From Sphingomonadales bacterium UBA6174 (GTDB lineage Bacteria > Pseudomonadota > Alphaproteobacteria > Sphingomonadales > Sphingomonadaceae), in NCBI GenBank assembly GCA_002422945.1, contig DITW01000061.1, positions 1 through 47,242 of the forward strand: a DNA stretch of 47,242 nucleotides, written 5' to 3'. The notes beneath the pieces are model-generated. The model did no database searches. It had not been told where the DNA came from and was given only the letters and a program-made list of their open reading frames with translations. Shown piece by piece: positions 23,243-31,625 of this stretch. Each line of letters opens with the position of its first letter. The first letter of the stretch is position 1. The translations under genes and the position numbers were made by a program.

Positions 23243-24328
23243 ATGGACTTTTATGATGCCTTGACCGTTGACGGAGCCGCCCGCATTTGCCGGGACGGTT
23301 CGCTTGTCGCCAGCGTGCGGGCTGCGCGGATTGGCGTGCAGCAGTATCTGGGCAGCGAGGTTGACCCCAACAACGAGCATGGCCTGCGCGATATGGCGGT
23401 CGTCAATGTGGACCGGCCAGAGGAAGAGGTGTTCTCAGTTGATAGCCTCGCCTCGTTTGCGGCTGCGCCGGTTACGATTGATCACCCCACTGTGGCGGTG
23501 GACGCGTCGAACTGGAAGCGGCTCGGCGTTGGTGAAATCAACGGCGACATTGCCCGCGACGGCCAGTTCGTTCGCGTGCCGATCATTGTGCGCGATGCCG
23601 CATCGGTGGCCAAGGTCAGCACCACCCACAAGCAATTGAGCATGGGCTATTCCTGCCAGTTGGACTTCTCTCCGCGCACGTTGGCAGATGGCACGACCAT
23701 CCACGCCACGCAGCGCAACATCAAAATCAACCACATCGCCGCAGTTCGGGCCGCAAGGGGCGGGCCAGAACTCAAGATTAGCGACGAACGTCCTGCCCCT
23801 ATCTTGGAGAAGCACATGAAAAAGATCGTTCTCGACGGTCTGCAAGTCGATTTGTCGGACGCGGATGCCGTCGCTGCCGCGATCTCGAAATTGCAGGACA
23901 AGATTGCCGCAGCCGATGTGGCTCTGGTGGATGCCAACACCGCGCATGACAAGGCGATGGCAGCAAAGGATGCTGAAATTGATGGCTTGAAGGCTCAGGT
24001 GGTCGATCAGGCGCAGATTGATGCGCTGGCCGATGCCAAGGCCGAAGTCGTGGGCAAGGGCAAGACCCTGCTCGGTGACAAAATGCCAGAGACTGCTGGC
24101 AAGTCGGTCGCTGATGTGCGCCGCATGGTTGTTGCTGCCAAGTTGGGAGATGCAGCCGTTGCCGACAAGTCCGACGATTATGTCGAAGCCCGCTTCGATG
24201 GCCTGACCGCTGATTCCAAGCCAGCCGCCGTCGATGCTCTTGCCAATGTTATCAAGTCGGGCGTGCGCCCGGTGATGGATAGCGCGGCGATCCGCGATCA
24301 CGCGCGTGCTTCGCGCTACGCAAACTAA
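23243..24328 (+). CDS. DUF2213 prohead protease with C-terminal scaffold region
   Basis: A 361-residue protein. Residues about 20-185 form the DUF2213 serine protease: His81 in VTIDHPTV and probable nucleophile Ser133 in HKQLSMGYSCQL. The rest is a long acidic coiled coil (KLQDKIAAADVALVDANTAH, then AAKDAEIDGLKAQVVDQAQ), typical of a scaffold. The protease would remove scaffold and capsid ends during maturation. A second start at 23816 probably makes the scaffold alone. Confidence 0.88.
   Translation: MDFYDALTVDGAARICRDGSLVASVRAARIGVQQYLGSEVDPNNEHGLRDMAVVNVDRPEEEVFSVDSLASFAAAPVTIDHPTVAVDASNWKRLGVGEINGDIARDGQFVRVPIIVRDAASVAKVSTTHKQLSMGYSCQLDFSPRTLADGTTIHATQRNIKINHIAAVRAARGGPELKISDERPAPILEKHMKKIVLDGLQVDLSDADAVAAAISKLQDKIAAADVALVDANTAHDKAMAAKDAEIDGLKAQVVDQAQIDALADAKAEVVGKGKTLLGDKMPETAGKSVADVRRMVVAAKLGDAAVADKSDDYVEARFDGLTADSKPAAVDALANVIKSGVRPVMDSAAIRDHARASRYAN
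23816..24328 (+). CDS. Nested scaffold protein from an internal start (candidate)
   Basis: An in-frame ATG (residue 192 of the protease) is preceded by GGAGAAGCAC, a good ribosome site. It lies exactly where the protease domain ends and the coiled coil begins (MKKIVLDGLQVDLSDADA). The product would be 170 residues. This copies the lambda C/Nu3 arrangement, in which the protease gene also encodes the scaffold in the same frame. Confidence 0.6.
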   Translation: MKKIVLDGLQVDLSDADAVAAAISKLQDKIAAADVALVDANTAHDKAMAAKDAEIDGLKAQVVDQAQIDALADAKAEVVGKGKTLLGDKMPETAGKSVADVRRMVVAAKLGDAAVADKSDDYVEARFDGLTADSKPAAVDALANVIKSGVRPVMDSAAIRDHARASRYAN

Positions 24329-24339
24329 GGGGAAATTAA

Positions 24340-24807
24340 ATGGCTGAACTTCAGACCACCTACCTCACCAATCTGGCCTCCGGTTTTGCCGGTCAGGTTG
24401 CGAACGGTGAAAACTCCAACCGCATCTCGCGCACTGTCGAGGATGCTGGCGGCATTGGCTTCGGCACCCCGGTCTATCGTGGTTCGGGTGATCGCGGCTG
24501 CACCGCCACTGTCGGCACGCTGGCCACCTTCCTTGGCTTCACCATCGCGCATGAGGCACTCGGCCTCGTCGCGGGCGGCACGGCTGATGAATATGCACAG
24601 TATGACTCGGCAGGCATCCTGACGAGCGGCGCGATCTATGTCGCGGTCAAGGGTGCGGTCACTGACGGCGCAGCACTGACTGTCGGCGCAGGCGCGGGCT
24701 TGGCTGACCTGATCGGTGCGACTGCCGCAGACGCTACACACATCGCAACCGGATGGATCGCAGACGAAACCGTCACCGACGGCATCTGCCGCATCGTCAA
24801 GCGTTAA
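24340..24807 (+). CDS. Head decoration / structural cement protein
   Basis: A 155-residue protein rich in Gly, Ala and Thr with beta-strand patterns (GTPVYRGSGDRGCTATVGTL, DEYAQYDSAGILTSGAIYVA). It lies between protease and major capsid genes, where Gp24-like cement or decoration proteins are found. Such proteins bind the capsid surface and strengthen it. Position and composition support the call more than any single motif. Confidence 0.75.
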   Translation: MAELQTTYLTNLASGFAGQVANGENSNRISRTVEDAGGIGFGTPVYRGSGDRGCTATVGTLATFLGFTIAHEALGLVAGGTADEYAQYDSAGILTSGAIYVAVKGAVTDGAALTVGAGAGLADLIGATAADATHIATGWIADETVTDGICRIVKR

Positions 24808-24821
24808 GGGGATTTGAGAAA

Positions 24822-25883
24822 ATGAACGCACTCACGCACAACTTCGCCGACGCGCAGGGCAAGGTCGATTTCGCTGCATGGTCGCTGCATGACGGCCAGA
24901 TCGCGGCGACCTTCGCTGACCGCACGCAGGAATTCATGGTCGACGCACAAGTCGGTCGCGCCTTCCTGACCCCGCAACTTCACCGCATCGAAACCGAAGT
25001 CTATATGCGGAAGTATCCGTCGTTTGACTTCGCCTCACTCATGACAGTCAACACCGATGGCGACATGTGGGACGTTGGCACGACCTTCTACAGCATGGAC
25101 AATGTCGGCAAGGCCGAGTTTCTGTCGGGCAAAGGCTTCGACATGCCTTACGCTGCCAACCTCATGGACCAGAAAACCCACGCCTTCCACCTCGCGGGGA
25201 TCGGTTACGAGTGGACGGTGCAGGAAATGCAGCGTGCCGCCAAGTTGGGCCGTTCGCTCTCCGCCGACAAGGCGATGGCTGCTGATCAGGCCGCGCAGGC
25301 GTTCCTCTGGTCGGTTGCTGTAACCGGCAAGACGCCGGGTGCCGCTGCATCTGAAAAGGGTTGGACCGGCCTCGTCAACAATGGCTCGGCTCCGTCCGCG
25401 CAGGTTGCCAATGACGGCACTGGCCCGTCGCGCTTGTGGTCGGCAAAATCCGACACGCTGGTGTTGCGCGATGTCAACGAGGCAATTACCGCTGTGCACA
25501 CCGGCACTGGTGAAACCCACGTTGCCAATACGCTACTCCTGCCGACAACCGCCTATCAGGAAGCCGCCAGCCGCCGCCTCGGTGACACCACCGACACGCT
25601 GTTGTCGTTCTTGCAGGCCAACAACGCTTACACCGCGCTCACTGGCCAGCCGCTCACCATCCGCGCCACCCGCGCACTGGAAACCGCAGGCACGGGCGAC
25701 ACCCGTCGCCTTGTCGCCTACGACAACAGCCGTGAAGTGGTCCGATTCCACCTTCCGGGGCCGCATGAGTTCCTGCCGCCATTCCAGAAGGGCAGCATGA
25801 CCTATGAGGTTGGCGGTATCATGAACGTCGGCGGCACGGAAATCCGCCTGCCGAAGGCTGTGGTGTATCGCGACAGTTTCTAA
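24822..25883 (+). CDS. Major capsid protein (DUF2184 family)
   Basis: A 353-residue protein of the HK97 fold family seen in DUF2184 capsids: DGQIAATFADRTQEFMVDA, AGIGYEWTVQEMQRAAKLGR, LPTTAYQEAASRRLGDTTDT and the C-terminal VGGIMNVGGTEIRLPKAVVY. The ATG at 24822 follows a weak TTGAGAA, and the frame open upstream overlaps the cement gene. A strong terminator comes right after it, as is usual for the most heavily made head protein. Confidence 0.9.
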   Translation: MNALTHNFADAQGKVDFAAWSLHDGQIAATFADRTQEFMVDAQVGRAFLTPQLHRIETEVYMRKYPSFDFASLMTVNTDGDMWDVGTTFYSMDNVGKAEFLSGKGFDMPYAANLMDQKTHAFHLAGIGYEWTVQEMQRAAKLGRSLSADKAMAADQAAQAFLWSVAVTGKTPGAAASEKGWTGLVNNGSAPSAQVANDGTGPSRLWSAKSDTLVLRDVNEAITAVHTGTGETHVANTLLLPTTAYQEAASRRLGDTTDTLLSFLQANNAYTALTGQPLTIRATRALETAGTGDTRRLVAYDNSREVVRFHLPGPHEFLPPFQKGSMTYEVGGIMNVGGTEIRLPKAVVYRDSF

Positions 25884-25911
25884 GCCCGAATCCTCTCCTT
25901 GGGCATGACTG

Positions 25912-25945
25912 GGGCGGTTCGGTTCAGGCTGAACCGCCCTTTTTT
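25912..25945 (+). terminator. Rho-independent terminator after the capsid gene
   Basis: A 9-bp perfect stem (GGGCGGTTC / GAACCGCCC) with a 10-nt loop is followed directly by six T. It ends the head operon on the plus strand and separates it from the accessory block. Confidence 0.9.
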
Positions 25946-25959
25946 ATAAGAGGCACGAC

Positions 25960-26175
25960 ATGATTATTCGAAACATCACGGACGGCCCGAAGGGCATCCA
26001 TATCAAGGGATCATCTGCGATCCTTACGCTTGAGCCGGGTCAGGCTAGTGGCGAAGTCGAACTCGCGGACGGCGAGAGCATTGACGAAAACGGCTGGTTC
26101 GAAGTGGTCGCTGATCTTGATGATGACGCGCCTGCCAAAAAAGCATCAGCCCGCACAAAGAAGGAGGCTGAATAA
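25960..26175 (+). CDS. Hypothetical phage structural-region protein (71 aa)
   Basis: A 71-residue protein starting MIIRNITDGPKGIHIKGSSA, beta-rich and ending in a Lys/Ala tail (KKASARTKKEAE). It lies right after the capsid terminator and its stop overlaps the next start (TAATG). The fold resembles small head-associated or fibre-base proteins, but no family is recognised. Confidence 0.7.
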   Translation: MIIRNITDGPKGIHIKGSSAILTLEPGQASGEVELADGESIDENGWFEVVADLDDDAPAKKASARTKKEAE

Positions 26176-26603
26176 TGTCCATTTCCAACACCACCGAAAA
26201 TGCACTCATGTTGTTGATTTTCAACGCAACGGCATGGGGCAACTATGCCGACAACGCGGCCACCTCGCCACAGACCAACGTACATGTGGCCCTTCATACC
26301 GGCGATCCCGGCGAAGCTGGCGACATGACCACGACCGAAGCGACCTACACCAGTTATGCGCGTGTCAACGTGGCTCGGACTTCTGGCGGCTGGACTGTGG
26401 CGGCAAATAGCGTTTCGCCTGTTGCCACGATTTCGTTTCCGGCTGGTACGGGCGGCTCTGGCACGGTGTCCTACTTCTCGACGGGTAAGACGGGTGGCGG
26501 TGCAACTCCGATCCTGTTTAGCGGTACGGTGTCCCCCTCGATTGTGACTGGTAACGGGGTAACGCCACAGTTGACGACTTCCACCGCGATCACGTTGGAC
26601 TAA
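26175..26603 (+). CDS. Phage structural / tail-fibre-like protein (142 aa)
   Basis: A 142-residue beta-rich protein: MLLIFNATAWGNYADNAATS, then VHVALHTGDPGEAGDMTTTE and FPAGTGGSGTVSYFSTG. The LHTGDPGE pattern is frequent in small phage proteins annotated as structural or tail-fibre. It is in the accessory block between capsid and connector genes. Confidence 0.7.
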   Translation: MSISNTTENALMLLIFNATAWGNYADNAATSPQTNVHVALHTGDPGEAGDMTTTEATYTSYARVNVARTSGGWTVAANSVSPVATISFPAGTGGSGTVSYFSTGKTGGGATPILFSGTVSPSIVTGNGVTPQLTTSTAITLD

Positions 26604-26607
26604 TCCG

Positions 26608-27057
26608 ATGTCTGCGGCGGCTTTTCGCAAACTGCTTGAAGCGGGAGATGTGGACGGGCTACGCTCGGCATGGGCAACCATTGCGCCACATCTCCCTCAA
26701 TTGGAAAGCCGCGACCAAGCGGAAATCGTGATGCACCGCGCCCGCACGGAATCGGAAACCGTGCATTTCAAGGCGCGGGCATATTCGCACCGCTGGTTGA
26801 TTGAGCGTGATCTGCCGTCAGGGTTGCCGGATCACCTCAAACCCAACGCGGAACAACTTTGCCCAACTTTCGCGCAGGCCGTTGGTATTTCCGTCAATGT
26901 CCGCAATGAGTATCTAAAGCCGGTCGCTGCCGAAGTCGAAAAGGCAATGGCCTATGCGGTTGAGGATGCGTTTGCAGATAATCGGAAAGACCCGGCGTTT
27001 GTATCGCAGCGGATGCAGGAAGCTAAGGCGCGGACATTCAAAGCGCTGATTGGCTGA
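26608..27057 (+). CDS. Hypothetical helical protein (149 aa)
   Basis: A 149-residue soluble helical protein (FRKLLEAGDVDGLRSAWATI, LESRDQAEIVMHRARTESET). It is not recognised. It overlaps the transglutaminase-like gene by one base (TGATG), so the two may work together. Confidence 0.7.
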   Translation: MSAAAFRKLLEAGDVDGLRSAWATIAPHLPQLESRDQAEIVMHRARTESETVHFKARAYSHRWLIERDLPSGLPDHLKPNAEQLCPTFAQAVGISVNVRNEYLKPVAAEVEKAMAYAVEDAFADNRKDPAFVSQRMQEAKARTFKALIG

Positions 27058-27512
27058 TGACCTTGCCGCATCTCTTTGGCTGGACGGCGGTGGAGATAAA
27101 CTACGCGCATCCCCAATGGGATCGAGTGCGAGATTGTGCTGCGCCTGCGGTCGGAGGCATCACCAGCCCGCATCAAGTGGATGCATGGGTCAATGAGTTT
27201 GTGACTTATGCGCCTGACGCTGCTGACCATTGGCAGACACCAGCCGAAACACTGGAACGCGGGCGCGGGGATTGTGAGGACTTCGCGATCCTGAAACGGG
27301 CCATGTTATTGGCCGCAGGGTATCGCGGCGGTGTGTTGTTTGTGATCGTGCATGACCTGATTTCCCGGCGTGATCATGCAATTCTGGTGGCCGATGGGTT
27401 GGTGCTGGACAGCTTCAACTCGCTGTCGTTGCCAGTTGAGCGGGTGCGTGATTACAACCCTGTGATGGCCATGGCGGGTAACCGCTGCTGGACGTTTGGG
27501 AGGGCTATCTAA
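27057..27512 (+). CDS. Transglutaminase-like cysteine peptidase (BTLCP type)
   Basis: A 151-residue protein with the triad of bacterial transglutaminase-like cysteine peptidases: Cys73 in GRGDCEDFAILKRAML, His in SRRDHAILVADG and Asp in LVLDSFNS. These enzymes cut or crosslink proteins; the LapG branch processes large surface adhesins. The gene directly downstream encodes a huge repeat protein, which could be its substrate. No signal peptide is visible. Confidence 0.8.
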   Translation: MTLPHLFGWTAVEINYAHPQWDRVRDCAAPAVGGITSPHQVDAWVNEFVTYAPDAADHWQTPAETLERGRGDCEDFAILKRAMLLAAGYRGGVLFVIVHDLISRRDHAILVADGLVLDSFNSLSLPVERVRDYNPVMAMAGNRCWTFGRAI

Positions 27513-30500
27513 TGGCTACCTCGTTCGTCGCAGCCGGTACGGGCTACGTCAATACCACTGCTGTTACGAGCCATGTGATTTCGCTCCCGACGGGTATGTC
27601 TACCGGCGATACCATGCTCCTTGCTGTCAAAGGCGGCACTGCCAGTAGCGTGACCATGACTTACCCGGCAGGTTGGAGCCATGTGGCGGGGTCACCATTC
27701 CTGTACGACACCGTAAACAGCCTACGTATTGCTGTGTTGTACCGAGTTGTAGACGGTACTGAGGGGTCTACGGTTACAGTTACATCGTCCGTGAATTCAC
27801 TAGTTCTCGGTCAGATCGCGGCGTGGCGGGGGCTAAACGCATCCGACCCATTTGGCGCATACTACTCGCGTGCACAGCAGGATGGCGCTGCCACATCTGT
27901 ACCGTTCTTTACGCCGGGTCGTGCTGTAGCTGGGCAGACGGTCATCGCTCTAGCGACAGGTGAGAATAGCTCACCAACGGGGTGGAGTGTCACCGCAGGA
28001 TACACCGAGATAGGCGACTTGCAGCAGTCGGCCAGTAGTTCAACCATGGTGTGGGCGTACAGGATCACCACGGCAGATGAAGCCACTTCGGGCATTACTG
28101 CTACACTGGCATCCGGCAATTTTGGTGCTGTGAACGGGTGGGCGATGGGTGTATCGCTGTATCTGAACCCGGCGAGTGTGTACGACGTTTTTGTACCTAC
28201 ATCAGGCACAGGGTCACATACAATCCCGTCAGGGGCGTCAACGGTTGTTGTGGACGCTTGGGGCGGCGGCGGCGGCGCGGGAGGTACTACCGGAACTGAC
28301 GCTGGCGGCGGCGGCGGCGCGTTCATCTCCGCCAGCATCAATGTCACTACGAGCGATATTATTTACTACAGCGTGACGGCGGGGCAGGCTGCGGGTAATA
28401 GCACCGCAGCAGACACGTGGTTCCAAAAAAACACCAACTCAGCCACAAACGCATGGAAGGCGGGCAGGGGTAACGCGACGACTGCCGGTGCGCCGACGAG
28501 CGGGACGGTCGGTACGCTGGTAGACTCCGCTTCGGGTGGTGCCGGGGCTGCAGCGCAAGGTGGCGGTGGCGCACGCGCGGGGTCAGGTGGCGGTGGTGCC
28601 GGTGGTCCTGTAGGCGCAGGGTCGGCGGGTACAGCCGGTGCGTCTAACGTGATAGGCGTCGGTGGTGCGGCTAATGGGAGCACGAGCGCTGGCGGTGTGA
28701 CGGGTACTACGCTCGCGCCGCCACACCCCGATGGCGGCGGCGGCGGTCAAGGCGGCCAGTCGACATTCGCTGGCGTGGCGGGCGCGTTTCCGGGCGGTGG
28801 CGGCGGCGGCGGCGGCAACAGCAGTGGTGCAGGAGCCGCAGGCCGAGACGGTCAGTTGCGTATCACATACACTGTCAGTGCGAGCGACACTGGCGCTGGC
28901 TCAGCAAGTGGCACGTCGACTGTTACAGCCACTGGCCAATCGACAGCGACAACAGCGGGCAGCGCGGCGGGGACATCCGCCGTCACTGGTGTCGGTACAA
29001 CACTAGTCAATTCAGCCGGATCGGCCTCTGGAACATCAACGGCCACAGGTGCGGGCATCGGGGCTTCGGCCACTACCGGCACGGCTACGGGGACTTCCAC
29101 GGTTGCGGCTGTCGGTAAGGCTCTCGGTATCGGCGCTGGTTCGGCTGCGGGTGTTAGTACAACTTCGGGCGGCGGGCAATTCAACGCACCCACTGTCGGG
29201 TCTGCGGCGGGAACGTCAACGGTTGCGGCTGTCGGCAAGTCCACAGCAAACGCCGCCGGTTCCGCATCCGGCACTTCAACTGTTACGGGCGCGGGTAATG
29301 CCGTGCTGCCTGCGGCTGGTACATCGGCGGGGGTGGGCGCGGCAACGGCTGTCAGTGCAAACACTGCGGCAAGCATTGGTGCTGCGGCAGGGGTTGGGTC
29401 GGCAGCGGCTATCGGTAAGGCACTGGACAATGCGGCGGGCGCTGCATCCGGCTTAGGTGATGCAACGGCAGTCGGGAAAACGATTGTCAACAGCGCGGGG
29501 GCATCGGCTGGCACATCATCTGTGGCGGGCATCAGCGCGGCAACGGTTGCCAGTGCGGGGTCTGCATCCGGCATCGGCTCGGCTGCGGCTATTGGCGCGA
29601 TGCTTGGCATTGGGTCTGGTGCTGCAAGCGGAACGAGTGCGGCATCGGCGGTTGGCGGCTATACCGCGGCTTCGGCTGGCGCGGCTTCTGGTATCGGCGC
29701 GGCAAATGGGGCCAGTAGCGCGTCAGCCACATCTGATGCAACCGGCGCGGCTTCTGGCCTTGGTGGTGCATCGGCTGTGGCAACGGCAACGGCTGCAAGC
29801 ATCGGGTCTGCGGCAGGAGCGTCAACGGCTGTCGCTGCCGGTAAGGCGCTTGGTATCGCGCAAGCCACATCGGCAGGCGCAAGCACTGTTTCGGGTGCTG
29901 GAGGGGCTGTGGCGGCAAGCGCTGGCACGGCTGCGGGCATTGGTTCCGCAACGGCGACAGGCAAAGCAACTTCAACCGGCATCAGTGCGGCATCTGGCGC
30001 AGGCTCGGCATCGGCGACCGGAGTAACAGTTGTCAATGCGGTGGGGTCTGCGGCTGGAACTTCGACAGTTTCCGGCGCGGGTGCAACGCAAGCGGCAAAT
30101 GCATCAACCGGCACAGCATCAGCCACAAGCACGGCTTCGGGTATTGGCCAATCAAATGTCGTCAGCATCGGCGCGGCTTCTGGTGCGGTAACGGTTGCGG
30201 GTGTGTCGTCTGTTCTTGTGGCCGGGACTGGCGCGGCGGGTGGTGCAGGGGCTGCAACAGGCGCTGCAAACGCAAATATCATCGCGGCGGGCAGCGCATC
30301 CGGTGTGGCTGTTGTATCGGGCGCGGGGTCTGCTGCCTATCCAACAACCGGGTCGGCCAGTGGATCGTCGCAAGGTTCGGCTGTGGGCCAATCCAACGTG
30401 GTCAGTATCGGCTCCGCTTCTGGCGCGGGGAACGGGCAGGCAGTCGGGGAATCGACAGCCGCGTCTGCCGGGTCGGCATCTGGCACATCGGTCGTAGATG

Positions 30501-30637
30501 GACGCATCACAACCCAGAGCGTTATCGATTTTCCACCATCTGGATCGCGCCTTTATCGGTCGTCGGTAGATGGCCGACTGGTTGTCTCGAATAGAGATCG
30601 TATCGCAGTATCGTTTCAGAGGAGCCGCGCGGCATGA
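27512..30637 (+). CDS. Giant repeat protein, likely fibre or head appendage (1041 aa)
   Basis: Three parts. Residues 1-225 are a beta-rich N-terminal domain (ATSFVAAGTGYVNTTAVTSH, TMTYPAGWSHVAGSPFLYD). Residues about 235-455 are a Gly-rich region with GGGGGAGG runs, typical of trimeric fibre or hinge parts. Residues 462-1001 are about 27 imperfect 20-residue repeats (AGSASGTSTVTGAG plus six variable residues; a few units of 18-22). The short end (FPPSGSRLYRSSVDGRLVVS) may anchor it, since similar endings occur at phage fibre-adaptor junctions. AGGG precedes the ATG and the start overlaps the upstream stop. Confidence 0.8.
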   Translation: MATSFVAAGTGYVNTTAVTSHVISLPTGMSTGDTMLLAVKGGTASSVTMTYPAGWSHVAGSPFLYDTVNSLRIAVLYRVVDGTEGSTVTVTSSVNSLVLGQIAAWRGLNASDPFGAYYSRAQQDGAATSVPFFTPGRAVAGQTVIALATGENSSPTGWSVTAGYTEIGDLQQSASSSTMVWAYRITTADEATSGITATLASGNFGAVNGWAMGVSLYLNPASVYDVFVPTSGTGSHTIPSGASTVVVDAWGGGGGAGGTTGTDAGGGGGAFISASINVTTSDIIYYSVTAGQAAGNSTAADTWFQKNTNSATNAWKAGRGNATTAGAPTSGTVGTLVDSASGGAGAAAQGGGGARAGSGGGGAGGPVGAGSAGTAGASNVIGVGGAANGSTSAGGVTGTTLAPPHPDGGGGGQGGQSTFAGVAGAFPGGGGGGGGNSSGAGAAGRDGQLRITYTVSASDTGAGSASGTSTVTATGQSTATTAGSAAGTSAVTGVGTTLVNSAGSASGTSTATGAGIGASATTGTATGTSTVAAVGKALGIGAGSAAGVSTTSGGGQFNAPTVGSAAGTSTVAAVGKSTANAAGSASGTSTVTGAGNAVLPAAGTSAGVGAATAVSANTAASIGAAAGVGSAAAIGKALDNAAGAASGLGDATAVGKTIVNSAGASAGTSSVAGISAATVASAGSASGIGSAAAIGAMLGIGSGAASGTSAASAVGGYTAASAGAASGIGAANGASSASATSDATGAASGLGGASAVATATAASIGSAAGASTAVAAGKALGIAQATSAGASTVSGAGGAVAASAGTAAGIGSATATGKATSTGISAASGAGSASATGVTVVNAVGSAAGTSTVSGAGATQAANASTGTASATSTASGIGQSNVVSIGAASGAVTVAGVSSVLVAGTGAAGGAGAATGAANANIIAAGSASGVAVVSGAGSAAYPTTGSASGSSQGSAVGQSNVVSIGSASGAGNGQAVGESTAASAGSASGTSVVDGRITTQSVIDFPPSGSRLYRSSVDGRLVVSNRDRIAVSFQRSRAA
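28895..30514 (+). repeat. About 27 tandem 60-bp coding repeats
   Basis: In-frame units of about 20 codons with consensus A-G-S-A-S-G-T-S-T-V-x-G-x-G then six variable positions (often VNS, AAS or KALGIG endings). Most are exactly 60 bp; a few are 57-66 bp. DNA identity between units is modest, so the array is old and kept by selection on the protein. Slippage or recombination could change its length. Confidence 0.85.
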
Positions 30638-31278
30638 TAAAGCTCACCACAAAAGACCCGGATGAGGTGCTGGATTATAGCTGGCAACCCGCGCTCGACA
30701 CTGATGATACGATCCAAAGCTACACTGTCACCCTGATTTCGGGGACGGTCGTCATTGGCACTGTCTCCGCGACCACCTCGCTTGTCACCTTCTGGATATC
30801 TGGTGGCGCACATGGCGAATCGGCGGAGTTGCAAGCCCGCGTCGTCACCGTTGCAGGCCGCACCTTCGAAGAGACGCTACTGCTCCCGATTGTCAGCACA
30901 ACTACAGCGTTCCTGTCATCGTTTGCAGCGGCGTTCCCTGCCTTCGCGGGGGTCGCGCCGGATGCGATCCTCTATTGGTATGAGCAGGCGACCGAGACAA
31001 TCGATTCCCGGTTCGGCGCACGCCAAGCGCACGCGACCATGCTGATGACCGCCCACCTGATGACGATGCAGGGCTATGGCGCTGGATCGGAGTCGCAGCG
31101 CCTGTCCAAATTCGGTGGCGCAACGGAGGTGAAGTCTGGCACGCTCTCGCTCAAATGGGATGCCAGCCCGACCGGATACCAATCGACCAGTTATGGGCGG
31201 CAGTTGTGGCCGTATATCCAAGCGTTTCTCGGAGGCCCGCGCGTGACTTCGACCGGGACCGTCCCATGTCTTTATTGA
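30634..31278 (+). CDS. Ig-like domain fused to DUF4054 head-tail connector
   Basis: A 214-residue protein. The first 85 residues are a beta-sandwich-like domain (YSWQPALDTDDTIQSYTVTL, WISGGAHGESAELQARVVTV), as in phage fibre-tail adaptors. Residues about 90-214 match DUF4054 connectors (FPAFAGVAPDAILYWYEQAT, THMLM-like AHATMLMTAHLMTMQGYG). The connector half would sit under the portal ring; the extra domain could attach the repeat protein encoded upstream. It is coupled to that gene by ATGA. Confidence 0.75.
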   Translation: MIKLTTKDPDEVLDYSWQPALDTDDTIQSYTVTLISGTVVIGTVSATTSLVTFWISGGAHGESAELQARVVTVAGRTFEETLLLPIVSTTTAFLSSFAAAFPAFAGVAPDAILYWYEQATETIDSRFGARQAHATMLMTAHLMTMQGYGAGSESQRLSKFGGATEVKSGTLSLKWDASPTGYQSTSYGRQLWPYIQAFLGGPRVTSTGTVPCLY

Positions 31279-31625
31279 CCGAGGATATTGCCGCACTGTT
31301 TTGCGAGGCGTTCGGCAGCATCTATCTGGCCGGGACCATCGAGCGCGACGGTGTGCCGACCTATAATACTGGCGGAGATATCACCGGCTATGCGGGTGCG
31401 GACAGCATCGCGATCAAGGTGCAGGTTGATACTGCCTCGCAGGCGATGCGCTCCGACGCGGGCTATGCTGAGGGTGATGTGAGCCTGATCATTCTGACCT
31501 ATGGCATTTCCAGCCTGACGGCTGATGACGAAGTGAGCATCGGCGGCACGCGCTATAGCCTGCAAACGGTCGATCTGGATGCGGCCAATTCGCACTGGAT
31601 ATGCCGAGGGCGGCGCGTTGGCTAA
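31266..31625 (+). CDS. Head-tail joining protein (119 aa)
   Basis: A 119-residue protein starting MSLLTEDIAALFCEAFGSIY, with GDVSLIILTYGISSLTADD and GTRYSLQTVDLDAANSHW. Size, place after the connector and beta-rich end fit head-tail joining or head-closure proteins. The start overlaps the connector gene by 13 bases. The family is not certain. Confidence 0.7.
   Translation: MSLLTEDIAALFCEAFGSIYLAGTIERDGVPTYNTGGDITGYAGADSIAIKVQVDTASQAMRSDAGYAEGDVSLIILTYGISSLTADDEVSIGGTRYSLQTVDLDAANSHWICRGRRVG

Noticed and set aside
29659..30282. Long minus-strand frames in the repeat region, also at 28852-29610
   Set aside because: Ala/Pro/Val-only translation that mirrors the GC-rich repeats of the plus-strand gene.
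28895..30514. Regular 60-bp periodicity, CRISPR-like at first sight
   Set aside because: Units are in frame, diverged from each other and lack identical repeats with unique spacers; they are protein repeats.
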